64,000 nucleotides of DNA from Caulobacter segnis (GTDB lineage: Bacteria > Pseudomonadota > Alphaproteobacteria > Caulobacterales > Caulobacteraceae): positions 248,001 to 312,000 of the forward strand of contig NZ_CP096040.1 of assembly GCF_023935105.1 (NCBI RefSeq), read 5' to 3'. Numbering within the stretch: position 1 is the stretch's first letter; each line of letters opens with the position of its first letter. The notes below the pieces were generated by a model that was given only the letters and a program-made list of their open reading frames with translations, made no database searches and was not told the DNA's origin. Positions 29,125 to 38,743 of this stretch are shown here, in pieces. The translations under genes were made by a program, and so were the position numbers.

Positions 29125-30525
29125 TCAAGCCCCCGTATATCCGGGAGCTTCAAGCGCGTGTCTCGGCCAGCGGGCCGAGACCACGGCGCCACCCCGTCGA
29201 CCATTGCGGAAATCCACCGTTGCGCCGGTTCGTTCCAGAAGGGTCTTGGCGATGAAGAAGCCCAGCCCCATGCCGATGTGGCCGGTGCGCGACCCCTCCG
29301 CGCCGGGGCGGGTCGTCACATAGGGCTCGCCCAGCTTGGCCAGCACCTCGGGCGAGAAGCCGGCGCCGTCGTCGCGGGCCTCGATGACGATGTAGCGCGC
29401 GTCGAAGCGGGCGATGACGATCACCTCGCTGCGGGCGAAGTCGACCGCGTTCTCGACGATCGAGGTCATGGCGTGGATGATCTCGGGGCGTCGCCAGATG
29501 TCCGGCGCGGCCTCGCCGGCCGGACCGTTGACTACGGCCTCGACGCGGATGCCATGCACCAGATGCGGCTCGATCACGTCCTGAACTAGCTGGACCAGGC
29601 TCATGCGTTCGTGCACGGCGTCCTTGGCCTCGGGCATCTCGGTCAGGCGCTGCAGGATCTCGCGGCAACGGGCGGCTTGGCCGATCAGCAACTCGGCGTC
29701 CTCGCGGATCTCCTCGCTGACGGCGTTGCGGGCCATCTCGCGCGAGACGACCGAGATGGTGGCCAGCGGCGTGCCCAGCTCGTGGGCGGCGGCGGCGGCC
29801 AGGGCGCCCAGGGCCGACAGGCGCTGCTCGCGGGCCAGCACCGTCTCGGTGACGTTCAGGGCCAGCTCCATCCGCGCGGATTCGCTGGCCGCCTGCCAGG
29901 CGTAGGCGGCGGTGATGACGATGCCGAAGATCCGCGCGGTGACGATCGACCACAGCATCAGCGGGCTGGGATCGGGCACGGGCGCATGGCCCGCCACGGT
30001 CGGCAGCGGCATGTGGAACAGCGCCAGCGCCACCGACGAGGCGATGGCCAACAGGCCCAGGCCCAGGGCGTAGCGCGCCGGCAGGGTCGCCGCCGACAGG
30101 GTCACGGGCGCTATCAGCAACAGCGAGAACGGGTTCAGCGCCCCGCCGGTCAGATAGAGCAGGCCCGACAGCTGCAGGATGTCGAACGCGATCTGGGCGG
30201 TGGCCTCGCCGTCGCGCGCCAGCCGCTGGCCGCTGGACGCCAGGCCCAACAGGACGTTCAGCCACGCCGACAGGGCGATCAGGGTGAAGCACAGGGCCCA
30301 GGGCACTTGCAGCTTGAGCGCGAGGCCGGCGACCAGTAGCACGGCGGTCTGGCCCACCACCGACAGCCAGCGCTGCGCCAGCAGGGTGCGAACCCTTAAG
30401 CGTCCACGGCGAAGCCCGGGCGCGGTCCAAGACCAGGCGTCGTCTTGCGCCGGTTCTTCGCCCGGCTTATCGAGCCCCTTATGACGTTGATCGTCGGGCG
30501 CTCTCGCGAACGAAACGTCGGTCAT
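29125..30525 (-). CDS. regB: RegB/ActS/PrrB-type redox sensor kinase
   Basis: A 466-residue kinase with about six membrane helices. The quinone-box region GGALNPFSLLLIAPVTL lies between helices, followed by the H-box AAAAHELGTPLATI (His248), the dimerisation helix containing QAARCREIL and HATPase motifs. Cys287 matches the redox-active cysteine of Rhodobacter RegB in the same segment. ATG 30525 is the only start before the soluble N terminus. It is divergent from a SenC/SCO gene, the classic regB-senC arrangement. Confidence 0.93.
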   Translation of the reverse strand: MTDVSFARAPDDQRHKGLDKPGEEPAQDDAWSWTAPGLRRGRLRVRTLLAQRWLSVVGQTAVLLVAGLALKLQVPWALCFTLIALSAWLNVLLGLASSGQRLARDGEATAQIAFDILQLSGLLYLTGGALNPFSLLLIAPVTLSAATLPARYALGLGLLAIASSVALALFHMPLPTVAGHAPVPDPSPLMLWSIVTARIFGIVITAAYAWQAASESARMELALNVTETVLAREQRLSALGALAAAAAHELGTPLATISVVSREMARNAVSEEIREDAELLIGQAARCREILQRLTEMPEAKDAVHERMSLVQLVQDVIEPHLVHGIRVEAVVNGPAGEAAPDIWRRPEIIHAMTSIVENAVDFARSEVIVIARFDARYIVIEARDDGAGFSPEVLAKLGEPYVTTRPGAEGSRTGHIGMGLGFFIAKTLLERTGATVDFRNGRRGGAVVSARWPRHALEAPGYTGA

Positions 30526-30600
30526 GACCGCAAGATTGACCATAATCTCCCGCCTGGCGAGAGTGAAAAGATCGGGCGGACCCAAAAGGATGAAACGCAC

Positions 30601-31191
30601 ATGCCTCGCCACCGCCTCGTTCTGATTCTGGCTTGTCTCCTGGGCCTCGCGGTGGTCGCGGGACTGGCGTGGAACGCCGGGGTCTTCAAGCCGCGGTCGG
30701 TGGCGGCGGTCGGCGGTCCGTTCCAACTGGTCGACCAGAACAATGTCCCGGCGACCGAGAAGGTCCTGAAGGGCAAGTGGAGCGCGGTGTTCTTCGGCTT
30801 CACCTATTGCCCCGACGTCTGCCCCGGCACGCTGCAGGGCCTGTCGGCGGCGACCGAGCAGCTGGGTCCGAAGGCCAAGGATCTGCAGATCGTGTTCATC
30901 TCGATCGACCCGGCGCGCGACACGCCCCAGCAGATGAAGACCTACCTGTCGGCCGACTACGTCCCGAAGACGACGATCGGCCTGACCGGGACCGAGGACC
31001 AGGTCAAGGCGGCGGCCAAGGCCTACAAGGTCTATTACGCCAAGGTCGGCGACGGTCCCGGCTACACCATGGACCACTCGACGGCGATCTACCTGATGGA
31101 TCCCAAGGGCCGCTTCAAGACGGTGATCCCCTACAACCTGCCGCCCGAGGACATCGCCCGCCGGATCTCGGACGCGATGCGCGAAGGGTGA
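30601..31191 (+). CDS. senC: SCO1/SenC-type copper chaperone for cytochrome c oxidase
   Basis: A 196-residue protein with a single N-terminal membrane anchor (residues 5-25) and a thioredoxin-like domain facing the periplasm. The copper ligands are Cys70 and Cys74 (CPDVC) and His159 (YTMDHSTAIYL). It delivers copper to the CuA site of terminal oxidase. Divergent from regB with a 75-bp gap, so the two may share regulation. Confidence 0.94.
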   Translation: MPRHRLVLILACLLGLAVVAGLAWNAGVFKPRSVAAVGGPFQLVDQNNVPATEKVLKGKWSAVFFGFTYCPDVCPGTLQGLSAATEQLGPKAKDLQIVFISIDPARDTPQQMKTYLSADYVPKTTIGLTGTEDQVKAAAKAYKVYYAKVGDGPGYTMDHSTAIYLMDPKGRFKTVIPYNLPPEDIARRISDAMREG

Positions 31192-31244
31192 GCGGCGATA
31201 GAGGCCCGAGACCTCATCAGCCTTGAGCGCCCCCAATCAGATCT

Positions 31245-31262
31245 CCCCGGCGAAAGCCGGGG
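31245..31262. terminator. GAAA-loop hairpin between convergent genes
   Basis: CCCCGGC-GAAA-GCCGGGG gives a 7-bp all-G/C stem with a stable GNRA tetraloop, with no T-run. It lies 53 bp after senC and 52 bp before the end of the facing regulator gene, so it may protect 3' ends or aid termination in both directions. Confidence 0.55.
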
Positions 31263-31314
31263 GAAACGGTGATGGGGGATGCGAGCTTGGCGCGGATGCT
31301 GATGTCTATCCGCT

Positions 31315-32109
31315 CTAGGCCTTGTGGAGCACCACGCCGAGGCGTTCGGCCGCCTGGCTGATGTACTCGGGCGCGGCCGCGTCGGTGATCAGGGCGTCCA
31401 GATCGGCCACCTCGATGATGCGGTGCAGGCATACCTTGCCGAACTTCGACGCGTCGCTGACGGCGATCACCTCGCGCGCGGTCTCGACCATCTTGCGGTT
31501 CAGCTGCGCCTCGGGCTCGTGATGCGTGGTGATGCCGCGTTCGACGTCGAAGCCGTCGACCCCCAGGAACAGCTTGTCGAGCAGCAGGTCGTCCAGCGCC
31601 GCGACGGTCTGGGCGCCGTAGAAGGCCATGTTGCGGCGGCGCAGCTCGCCGCCGAGCATGACGATCTTGATCCGTCGCTTCTGGTTGAGGACGCTCAGGA
31701 CATCGAAGTCGTTGGTGACGACGGTTATGTCTTCCTCGTCGGGCAGGAAGCGGGCGATCTGCAGCGTCGTGGTGCCCGAATCCAGCATGATCGACTCGCC
31801 GGGCTTGACCATGCTGGCCGCCAGCTTGCCGATCCGCTCCTTTTCCTCGGTGTGGCTGACACGCTTGGTCTCTATGGCCGGCTCCACGCCGGCGTTGACC
31901 ACCTCCGAGGAGATCGCCCCGCCATAGGCGCGCGTGGCGATCCCATGGTCCTCGAGATACGCCAGGTCCTTGCGGATCGTCTGCATCGACACGCCGAAAA
32001 CCTCGGACAGGTGCGTGACCTGGACGCTGCCGCGCGAGCGCAGCATGCCGGTGATTTCCCGCCGGCGCTCGGACGTATCGCGCATCGCCTTGACCGAACC
32101 GTCCGCCAT
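31315..32109 (-). CDS. DeoR-family regulator of the sugar island (AgaR-like)
   Basis: A 264-residue regulator. The N-terminal HTH is RRREITGMLRSRGSVQVTHLSEVFGVSMQTIRKDLAYL, and the C-terminal sugar-phosphate-sensing domain has DSGTTTLQIA and TNDFDVLSVL. AgaR of E. coli is of this type and responds to amino-sugar phosphates. Position next to mutarotase, galactosidases and aga-like genes suggests it controls them. ATG 32109 is used (GGAG 9 bases upstream); 32124 and 32085 are alternatives. GAAACGAA at 32252-32259 upstream may be an autoregulatory site. Confidence 0.88.
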   Translation of the reverse strand: MADGSVKAMRDTSERRREITGMLRSRGSVQVTHLSEVFGVSMQTIRKDLAYLEDHGIATRAYGGAISSEVVNAGVEPAIETKRVSHTEEKERIGKLAASMVKPGESIMLDSGTTTLQIARFLPDEEDITVVTNDFDVLSVLNQKRRIKIVMLGGELRRRNMAFYGAQTVAALDDLLLDKLFLGVDGFDVERGITTHHEPEAQLNRKMVETAREVIAVSDASKFGKVCLHRIIEVADLDALITDAAAPEYISQAAERLGVVLHKA

Positions 32110-32305
32110 GAACCGTGTCTCCATCGCCGAACCGGAGCGCGCGGCGCCGGTTTCGGTATAGCGCGCAACAGCGTGCCTTCCTACCGACTCACCGTCAATC
32201 ATACGACAAACCGGGCGTGGGGCGCGTGCCTGCCGGCGAGATGATGTTGCGGAAACGAAGCTTGTCGCGGCGCGCCGATCTCTCCGTCTTGGCGGCCCCT
32301 GAAAG

Positions 32306-33394
32306 CTAGGGCGCCGCGTCGGCGGAAAGCCGGAAGATCGAGGTCTGCCGGTAGGTCTGGCCGGGCTCCAGGCGCACGCTCGGAAACGCGGGTTGGTTGG
32401 GGCTGTCGGGAAAGTGCTGGGGCTCCAGGGCGACGCCCTCGTAGGCGCCGTAGGCATGGCCGCCCTTGCCGCGTCCCGCGCCCTTCAGCCAGGCGCCGGT
32501 GTAGACCTGCAGGCCCGGCTCTGTGGTCAGGAGCTGGACCGCGCGGCCCGAGCGGGGATCCTCGAGCCGGGCCACGGCGCGCGGTTCGGCGGTGACGGTG
32601 CCGTCCAGGACGAAGTTGTGATCATAGGCCTGGCCGATCACCCGCGCGGCTTTGAAGTCGAACGGACCGCCGGCCACCGGCGCCAGCTCGCCGGTCGGAA
32701 TCCCCGTGGCGTCGACCGGCGTGTAGCGTTCGGCCGCCAGCGTCAGGCGATCGTCGAGGATCGTCCGGCCCGAGCCCGCGCCCGCCAGGTTGAAGTAGCT
32801 GTGGTTGCTGAGGTTGACGACGGTCGGCCTGGTCGTCGTGGCGCTGTAGCGGATCGCCAGTTCGTTCCTGTCGTTGAGCGCATAGGTCACGCTGACGCTG
32901 AGCGCGCCGGGGAAGCCCTCGTCGCCGTCGGGGCTGACATGGGTCAGGGTGACGCTCGCCTCGTCGCCGCTCTTGAGTTCGGCGATGGCCCAGAGCACGC
33001 GGCCGAACCCGACTTGGCCGCCATGCAGGGTGTTGGGGCCGTTGGTGGCCGCCAAGGCGTAGCGCTGGCCGTCCAGCGTGAAGCCGGCCTTGGCGATCCG
33101 GTTGGCGTAGCGCCCCAGCGTCACGCCAAGATAGGAGGGGTTGGCGACGTACTGGGCGACATCGTCATAGCCCAGGACGATGTCCGCGACCTGGCCGTCG
33201 CGGTCGGGGGTTTCCAGCGCTTGCAGCGCCGCGCCGTAGGCGATGATCCGCGCCTTGACGCCCCCGGCGTTGGTCAGCACCACGGCCGGCACGGGCCGTC
33301 CGTCGATCTGGCCGAAGGTCTCTCGACGGGCCTCAGCCGCCAAGGCGCTGGAGGCGAGGCCAAGCCCGACGACCATCAGGAACACAGCTTTCAT
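32306..33394 (-). CDS. galM: Exported aldose 1-epimerase (mutarotase)
   Basis: A 362-residue protein with a signal peptide (MKAVFLMVVGLGLASSALA). It has GalM blocks NRIAKAGFTLDG, NGPNTLHGG, VNLSNHSYFNLAG (catalytic His) and GLQVYTGAWL. It interconverts alpha and beta anomers of galactose, here in the periplasm, where it would act on sugars freed by the neighbouring exported galactosidases. ATG 33394 follows GGGAGA. It is the third gene of the minus-strand unit. Confidence 0.93.
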   Translation of the reverse strand: MKAVFLMVVGLGLASSALAAEARRETFGQIDGRPVPAVVLTNAGGVKARIIAYGAALQALETPDRDGQVADIVLGYDDVAQYVANPSYLGVTLGRYANRIAKAGFTLDGQRYALAATNGPNTLHGGQVGFGRVLWAIAELKSGDEASVTLTHVSPDGDEGFPGALSVSVTYALNDRNELAIRYSATTTRPTVVNLSNHSYFNLAGAGSGRTILDDRLTLAAERYTPVDATGIPTGELAPVAGGPFDFKAARVIGQAYDHNFVLDGTVTAEPRAVARLEDPRSGRAVQLLTTEPGLQVYTGAWLKGAGRGKGGHAYGAYEGVALEPQHFPDSPNQPAFPSVRLEPGQTYRQTSIFRLSADAAP

Positions 33395-33473
33395 CAAGGC
33401 TCTCCCGCCGGATCGCTCACGGTCCGACGGGATCGGGCGGGTGGCAAGCGCCGCCGTGGACGTCGTGGAGCGA

Positions 33474-35408
33474 TCAGCGGCGCAGAGCCGCCTCGCCCCA
33501 GGTGACGACCAGCGGCTGGTCGCTGGTGCTGGTTTGCGAGCGCGCGACGATCTCGACCAGGCGCACGCCCTTGATGTCGGCGCTCAGCGGGCTGGGCCGG
33601 TCGCCAAGCCCCAGGGCGGGGCTCTGGGCCAGCAGCTTGCCGTCGCCATAGACGTAGAACACGGCCTTGTCCTTGGTGTTGCGGGTGGAATCGTCGACGC
33701 CGACCTTGGCCTCGAAGCGGCCATGGCCCGCGTTGCGGATCTCCAGGCGCGAATTGCTCAGGACGCCAATGCCGCTGTCGAAGCCCTGGCCGCCGATGCG
33801 CAGCGCCTGGTCGTAAGGAGTCGCATCGGCCTGGGCGCCGCCCCAACCGGCATAGCTGGGACGCTCGCCCGAGCCGCGGGTCTCGCCCCAGGCGTTGCGC
33901 ATCCGGTGGATGACCGGATCGGGCTCGGGCGTGATCACGCCGTCGACCGCCACGTTCACGTCGCCGGGGATCTCCGACAGATAGACGCCGTCGTCGATCT
34001 GATGCTTGCCCGAGGCCTCGAAGATCAGCGTCTGGCGCGGCGCCAGGGTGAACTTGGTCTCGCCGGTGAAGGGCGCGGGCGAGGACTTGTCCCAGAGGTT
34101 CCTCAGCTGGATGGGCGCATCGTCCGTGAACTTCAGCTGCGCGGCCGTCAGGGTCACCTCGGTCCTGTCGAGGCCCCGGTTGAACAGCGCCACGGCCTTC
34201 CTGCCGTTCGACAGGGTCTTGACGATGATCTGCACGTCGTCGGACGCATAGGCGATGACGCCCTGGTGGCCGCCCGGGTCCTGGTTCAGCCGCACGATGT
34301 CGGCATTGCCCCAGATATCCATCAGGCTCTTGGGGGCCTGGCGCAGGTCGTAGCTGATCAGCAGCGGGGCGTTGATCATCGCCCAAAGCGCGAAATGCGA
34401 CTGGGCCTCGGTCAGGTGGTTCTGGTCGAAATCGCCGTGGCCGATGAACAGGATGTCGGGATCGTTCCATGCCCCCGGCTTGGCGTAGAGGGCGCGGGTG
34501 GAGGCGCTGTCGAAGTTGTGCAGCATCCGGGTCCAACTGGGCGTGATGTCGCCGCTGGTGCGCCACAGGTGGCCGACATCCTTGCCCCAGGCGCGGACAT
34601 TGGCCGAACCCCAGTTGCAGATCGCCAGGATGTAGTCGCCGTCCGGATTGTTCGCCTTCAGCGCCTGGGCCACCTCGGCATAGAGCGCGCGCACCGCGCC
34701 GATGTCCGTACGGTTGATAGAGACCTGGTCGATCAGCGGCGGCATGGGCCGGTAGCCGTGCTCGCGCACGATCGCCGCGTCGGGCCCGTAGACATTGATC
34801 CCGCAGGCGTCGACCTTGATGTAGTCGAAGCCCCATTCCTTGAAATACAGGCCGATGTCCTGGTCGACGTGGCCGGCCAGGCCCACCTCGCGCTCGGCCG
34901 TCGTACCTTCGGGCAGGTTCGGCGAGTGCAGGTCGTAGGCCTGCGAGCAGGCGTTGCGGCCGATGTCGGTATAGATGCCCGCCTTCAGCCCCATCCTGTG
35001 CAGGGCGTCGGTATAGGGCCGGAAGCTGGTGTCCTTGCCCTTGATCCTGGCCCCCTTGATCCTGGCCGACGGGAAGATCGCCGTGCGGATCTCCAGCCGG
35101 CCGTCCGATTGTCGGCGCTTGAGCCACCAGCCGTCGTCGATATTGACGTAGGTGTAGCCGAGCCTGGAAAGGCCGCTGTCGACCAGGACCTTGGCCGCGC
35201 CCACGACCTTGGCCTCGTCGACCTCGGTGCGGAAGGCGTTCCAGGAGTTCCAGCCCATCGGCGGCGTGCGCGCCTGGGCGCGCTCGGGCAGGGACCACTT
35301 GCCGGTCGCCGTCAGGGGATCGGTCGGCGCGGTCTGGGCCAGGACCGGGGCGGCGAGGGCCACAAGGCCGATCGCGGCGGCGGAGGCCAGCAGGGAGCGT
35401 ACGGTCAT
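33474..35408 (-). CDS. Exported GH27 alpha-galactosidase / alpha-N-acetylgalactosaminidase with NPCBM domain
   Basis: A 644-residue exported enzyme with a signal peptide ending near VLAQ. The GH27 barrel (about 45-330) opens with PPMGWNSWNAF and has the nucleophile Asp200 in YIKVDACGIN and the acid/base Asp in RTSGDITPSW. A beta-sandwich and a C-terminal NPCBM carbohydrate-binding domain (about 490-644) follow. GH27 includes enzymes for terminal alpha-Gal and alpha-GalNAc. The specificity residues cannot be settled by eye, but the adjacent aga genes favour GalNAc or both. Confidence 0.9.
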   Translation of the reverse strand: MTVRSLLASAAAIGLVALAAPVLAQTAPTDPLTATGKWSLPERAQARTPPMGWNSWNAFRTEVDEAKVVGAAKVLVDSGLSRLGYTYVNIDDGWWLKRRQSDGRLEIRTAIFPSARIKGARIKGKDTSFRPYTDALHRMGLKAGIYTDIGRNACSQAYDLHSPNLPEGTTAEREVGLAGHVDQDIGLYFKEWGFDYIKVDACGINVYGPDAAIVREHGYRPMPPLIDQVSINRTDIGAVRALYAEVAQALKANNPDGDYILAICNWGSANVRAWGKDVGHLWRTSGDITPSWTRMLHNFDSASTRALYAKPGAWNDPDILFIGHGDFDQNHLTEAQSHFALWAMINAPLLISYDLRQAPKSLMDIWGNADIVRLNQDPGGHQGVIAYASDDVQIIVKTLSNGRKAVALFNRGLDRTEVTLTAAQLKFTDDAPIQLRNLWDKSSPAPFTGETKFTLAPRQTLIFEASGKHQIDDGVYLSEIPGDVNVAVDGVITPEPDPVIHRMRNAWGETRGSGERPSYAGWGGAQADATPYDQALRIGGQGFDSGIGVLSNSRLEIRNAGHGRFEAKVGVDDSTRNTKDKAVFYVYGDGKLLAQSPALGLGDRPSPLSADIKGVRLVEIVARSQTSTSDQPLVVTWGEAALRR

Positions 35409-35419
35409 CGGGGCCTTCG

Positions 35420-36529
35420 TCAGGACGGCTGCTTGGCGAGGAACACGCGCTTGGCGTTGCCGTAGTAGATCTTGTCGATCACCGACCGGGGAAGCGCCAG
35501 GCCGCGCACGTCGGCGTCGATGTCGTCGACGCGCCGGGTCTCGCCGGTCGCCAGATATGTCCAGTCCGCCAGCCAGACGGCATGGGCCTGCGTCTTGAAG
35601 GCCTGGGCGTCCTCGCCGGGGTTCAGCGTCAGGTCGGTGCCGTAGAGGATGCGGTCCTGGTGCTTGAGGAAGAAGTCGCGGACCTTCTGGTGGTCGCGGA
35701 CAGACTGGTACTGGATCTGGGCCATGCGCGCGGCCAGCTCGACCACGGCGTTGGGGTGGGCGTCGAGAAACTTCCCCGCCTCGTCGACGCTCCATTCCAG
35801 GCTCGCCACATGGGCGCCGACGACGCGGAGCTTGGGGTGGCTGGCGACCATGTGGTCGCGCTTGGCCATCAGGGTCTCGTATCGCGGCATCTCCGGGTGG
35901 AGATACATGTGGTACTCCGGATGGGCGCTGAAATAGGACCGGTCGTTCTTGGTCGTCATCTGGTCCAGCGGCAGCCAGCAGTTCTTCGGCTCGCCCTGGT
36001 GGGCGATCAGGGGGATGTCGCGCGACGCGAGGTGGTCGAACACCGGATCGAAGCCCTTGTCGTCGATGAAGATCAGCTGGCCGGCCGAGTCCCGCTCGAC
36101 CATGCCGATGTTCTTCCAGACCTTGACCGCCAAGGCGCCCTGCTGGAATTCGGCGTCGAGCGCGGCCGTGGTCTTCCGCGCCCAGTCCGCGCCGCCGAAG
36201 CCCTTCATCGAGAAGGTCGTGGCGTAGTGGAAATGCTGCGGGTCGAGCTTGGTGAAATGGTGGGCGGCGCTGGCCTGCAGCGCCAGCGACGGGAACGCCG
36301 GATAGTCGACGTTGATCGACAGCAGCTCGAAATTGTCGGCGCGCGCCTGATCGACGAAGGCGGGGTCCTCGACATTGACGTGCACGTGGGCGTCGAACTT
36401 GCGCACCTTGGCGAAGTCGGCGACGCCGTACGAAGATGAAGCCGCTGCGGCGTGGGTCGCGGGCGGCGCGCAGGCCAACAGCGCCAGGGGCGCCGCCAGG
36501 GCGGCAAGCAAACGCGTCTTGAGCCTCAT
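35420..36529 (-). CDS. Exported amidohydrolase-2 family protein
   Basis: A 369-residue protein with a signal peptide and possible lipobox (LALLACAPP), followed by a metal-dependent TIM barrel: HVHV in FDAHVHVNV, LIAHQGE, VGAHVAS and the catalytic-Asp region LYGTDLTLN. This family covers lactonases, decarboxylases and some amidases. GGAGGT lies 5 bases before the ATG. It heads the minus-strand unit, 11 bp from GH27. A sugar lactonase or a periplasmic deacetylase are two guesses. Confidence 0.85.
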   Translation of the reverse strand: MRLKTRLLAALAAPLALLACAPPATHAAAASSSYGVADFAKVRKFDAHVHVNVEDPAFVDQARADNFELLSINVDYPAFPSLALQASAAHHFTKLDPQHFHYATTFSMKGFGGADWARKTTAALDAEFQQGALAVKVWKNIGMVERDSAGQLIFIDDKGFDPVFDHLASRDIPLIAHQGEPKNCWLPLDQMTTKNDRSYFSAHPEYHMYLHPEMPRYETLMAKRDHMVASHPKLRVVGAHVASLEWSVDEAGKFLDAHPNAVVELAARMAQIQYQSVRDHQKVRDFFLKHQDRILYGTDLTLNPGEDAQAFKTQAHAVWLADWTYLATGETRRVDDIDADVRGLALPRSVIDKIYYGNAKRVFLAKQPS

Positions 36530-36562
36530 AACCACCTCCAACACCCCAACGCGCCAAAAAGC

Positions 36563-36588
36563 AACGAAGCGAAACTTGTTGTTTCGTT
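36563..36588. promoter_or_regulatory. Probable DeoR-type operator, divergent promoter of the sugar island
   Basis: CGAAAC-TTGTT-GTTTCG (36570-36586) is a 6-bp-arm palindrome; overlapping AACGAA (36563-36568) and TTCGTT (36583-36588) form a second, wider one. It lies between the amidohydrolase and GH36-like genes. The 8-mer GTTTCGTT here recurs at 39760 and 43579. TTTC-type repeats are typical of AgaR-like operators. Confidence 0.7.
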
Positions 36589-36661
36589 TATGTGACTTTT
36601 TGTTTGCCTTCTAAAATCCGGCTGTGCAAGATCAAATATGCAGGCGCATGGGAGGCCGCGA

Positions 36662-38743
36662 GTGATCACCAAACCGCTGATGGATCGGCGCGGCGTTCTG
36701 GCGCTTTTCGGCGGCACGGCCCTAGCGGCCGTCGCTTTCTCGGGCCGCGCCCTGGCCGCGGCGCCCGTGGCGCAGGCCGGCGACGCGGTCCTCACCGTCG
36801 AGTTCGATTCCGCGCTGGGCAGCCGCCTGATCAGCAGGCTTTCGGGCCAGGCGGTGGCGCTCACCGACTTCGCGCCTTCCGAGACTCTCACCCTCAAGGG
36901 CGGCCAGGTCATCGACCGTTTCGCCTTTGTCGAGCGCCGTCAGGCGCCGGTCGCCGACCTGCATGGCCGCGGGGTTCGCCACACCGTGCGCGGCGTCTCG
37001 GCCGAGGGCTTGGAAAAGACCGTCGAACTGACCTTCTACGAGCGCTATCCCGGCTTTGCCCTGCTCAAGGTCGACTGGCGGCACACGCGAGGCGAACCCA
37101 TCGTCATCGAGCGCTACCGGATCGGCGCCCACCTGCTGAAGTCCTCGGGCGCGGGGTTCTGGTCGTGGTCGGGCTCGACCCATCCGGACCGCCGCGACTG
37201 GGTTCAGCCGGTCAAGGACGGCTTCGAGCAGGCCAACTTCATGGGCATGAACGGGTCGGACTACGGTTCGGGCACGCCGATCGCCGACGTCTGGCGGCCC
37301 GACGCCGGCATCGCCGTCGGTCATGTCGAGCGCGTTCCCAAGCTGGTCTCCCTGCCGATCATCGCCTCCAGCGCCGGCGCGGCCGTGGCGCTCGAGGAAG
37401 AGCGCGCCGTCACCCTCAAGCCCGGCGAGACCCTGACCGCGCTCGACGGCTTCATCACCGTCCACCAGCGCGACTACTACGCCACGCTCGACGCCTATCG
37501 CCGGGTGATGGCCGATCGCGGCCTCGCCGCGCCCAAGGCGCCGGAGGGCGCCTATGAGCCGATCTGGTGCGCCTGGGGCTATGATCGCGACTTCAACGTC
37601 GCCGAGGTCGAAGGCACCTACGGCAAGGTCAAGGCGCTGGGCTTCAAGTGGGCCGTGCTCGACGACGGCTGGCAGACCAACGAGGGCGACTGGGCGCTGG
37701 ACCCGCGCAAGTTCCGCAGCGAGGCGGACATGGTCGCCTTCGTCAAGACCATCCGCGCGGCGGGCCTCAAGCCCAAGCTGTGGCTGGCGCCGTTGGCCGT
37801 CGATCCCGGTTCGGACCTGCTGCACGACCACACCGACATGCTGCTGCTGGACGCCAATGGCGCGGTGCAGAACGTCACCTGGTGGAACGCCTTCTATCTC
37901 TGCCCCGCCTACCAGCCGACGCGCGATTACACCCAGAAGCTGGTGCGCAAGATCATCGGCGAGTGGGGCTATGAGGGCCTGAAGCTCGACGGCCAGCACA
38001 TGAACGGCGTGGCCCCCTGCTACAACCCGGCCCACAAGCACGCTCGCCCCGAGGAGTCGGTCGAAAAGCTGCAGGACTTCTGGAAGCTGGTCTACGACAC
38101 GGCGCGGGAGATCAATCCCAACGCGGTGGTCGAGTTCTGTCCCTGCGGCACGTCCTATGCCTTCCACAACCTGCCTTACACCAACCAGGTCCCGGCCTCG
38201 GATCCGCTGTCGTCCTGGCAGGTGCGCCTGAAGGGCAAGTCGCTCAAGGCGCTGATGGGCCGCGACGCCGCCTATGCCGGCGACCATGTCGAGCTGAGCG
38301 ACGGCGGCGATGACTTCGCCTCCAGCGTCGGCATCGGCGCGGTGATCTCCACCAAGTTCACCTGGCCGAACGAGGGGCGTGGCAAGGACGCCAATTTCCG
38401 GCTGACGCCCCAGCGCGAAGCGGCCTGGCGAAAGTGGGCCGGGCTCTATGCCGACAAGATGCTGCCCAAGGGCCAATATCTGGGCGAGCTCTACGATATC
38501 GGCTTCGACAAGCCCGAGGCCCACGCGATCGAGAAGGGCGGGCGGCTGTACTACGCCTTCTACGCGCCGGCGTGGGACGGCCAGGTCGAGCTTCGCGGCC
38601 TGGGGCAGGGCGCCTATCGCCTCCTCGACTACTACAACGGCCAGGCGCTGGGGACCGCCAGCGCCAAGTCGCCGCGCATTCCCGCCAAGTTCGAGAAGTT
38701 CCTGCTGATCGAGGCCACCCCGATGAAAGGCGCCCGCGCATGA
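36662..38743 (+). CDS. Tat-exported GH36-like alpha-galactosidase
   Basis: A 693-residue enzyme with a Tat-type signal (DRRGVLALFGGTALAAVAF) and a GH36/melibiase-like barrel. WAVLDDGWQTNEGDW is typical. The likely nucleophile is Asp443 in GLKLDGQHMN and the likely acid/base Asp547 in ELSDGGDDF. The start is GTG 36662 with GGAGG 6 bases upstream, preferred over ATG 36638. Tat export implies folding in the cytoplasm, perhaps with a bound cofactor. Divergent from the GH27 unit and coupled to the permease gene. Confidence 0.88.
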   Translation: MITKPLMDRRGVLALFGGTALAAVAFSGRALAAAPVAQAGDAVLTVEFDSALGSRLISRLSGQAVALTDFAPSETLTLKGGQVIDRFAFVERRQAPVADLHGRGVRHTVRGVSAEGLEKTVELTFYERYPGFALLKVDWRHTRGEPIVIERYRIGAHLLKSSGAGFWSWSGSTHPDRRDWVQPVKDGFEQANFMGMNGSDYGSGTPIADVWRPDAGIAVGHVERVPKLVSLPIIASSAGAAVALEEERAVTLKPGETLTALDGFITVHQRDYYATLDAYRRVMADRGLAAPKAPEGAYEPIWCAWGYDRDFNVAEVEGTYGKVKALGFKWAVLDDGWQTNEGDWALDPRKFRSEADMVAFVKTIRAAGLKPKLWLAPLAVDPGSDLLHDHTDMLLLDANGAVQNVTWWNAFYLCPAYQPTRDYTQKLVRKIIGEWGYEGLKLDGQHMNGVAPCYNPAHKHARPEESVEKLQDFWKLVYDTAREINPNAVVEFCPCGTSYAFHNLPYTNQVPASDPLSSWQVRLKGKSLKALMGRDAAYAGDHVELSDGGDDFASSVGIGAVISTKFTWPNEGRGKDANFRLTPQREAAWRKWAGLYADKMLPKGQYLGELYDIGFDKPEAHAIEKGGRLYYAFYAPAWDGQVELRGLGQGAYRLLDYYNGQALGTASAKSPRIPAKFEKFLLIEATPMKGARA

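Noticed and set aside
33243..35465. A 740-codon open frame on the plus strand
   Set aside because: It is antisense to GH27, which has catalytic motifs and a signal peptide; the antisense product has no domain.
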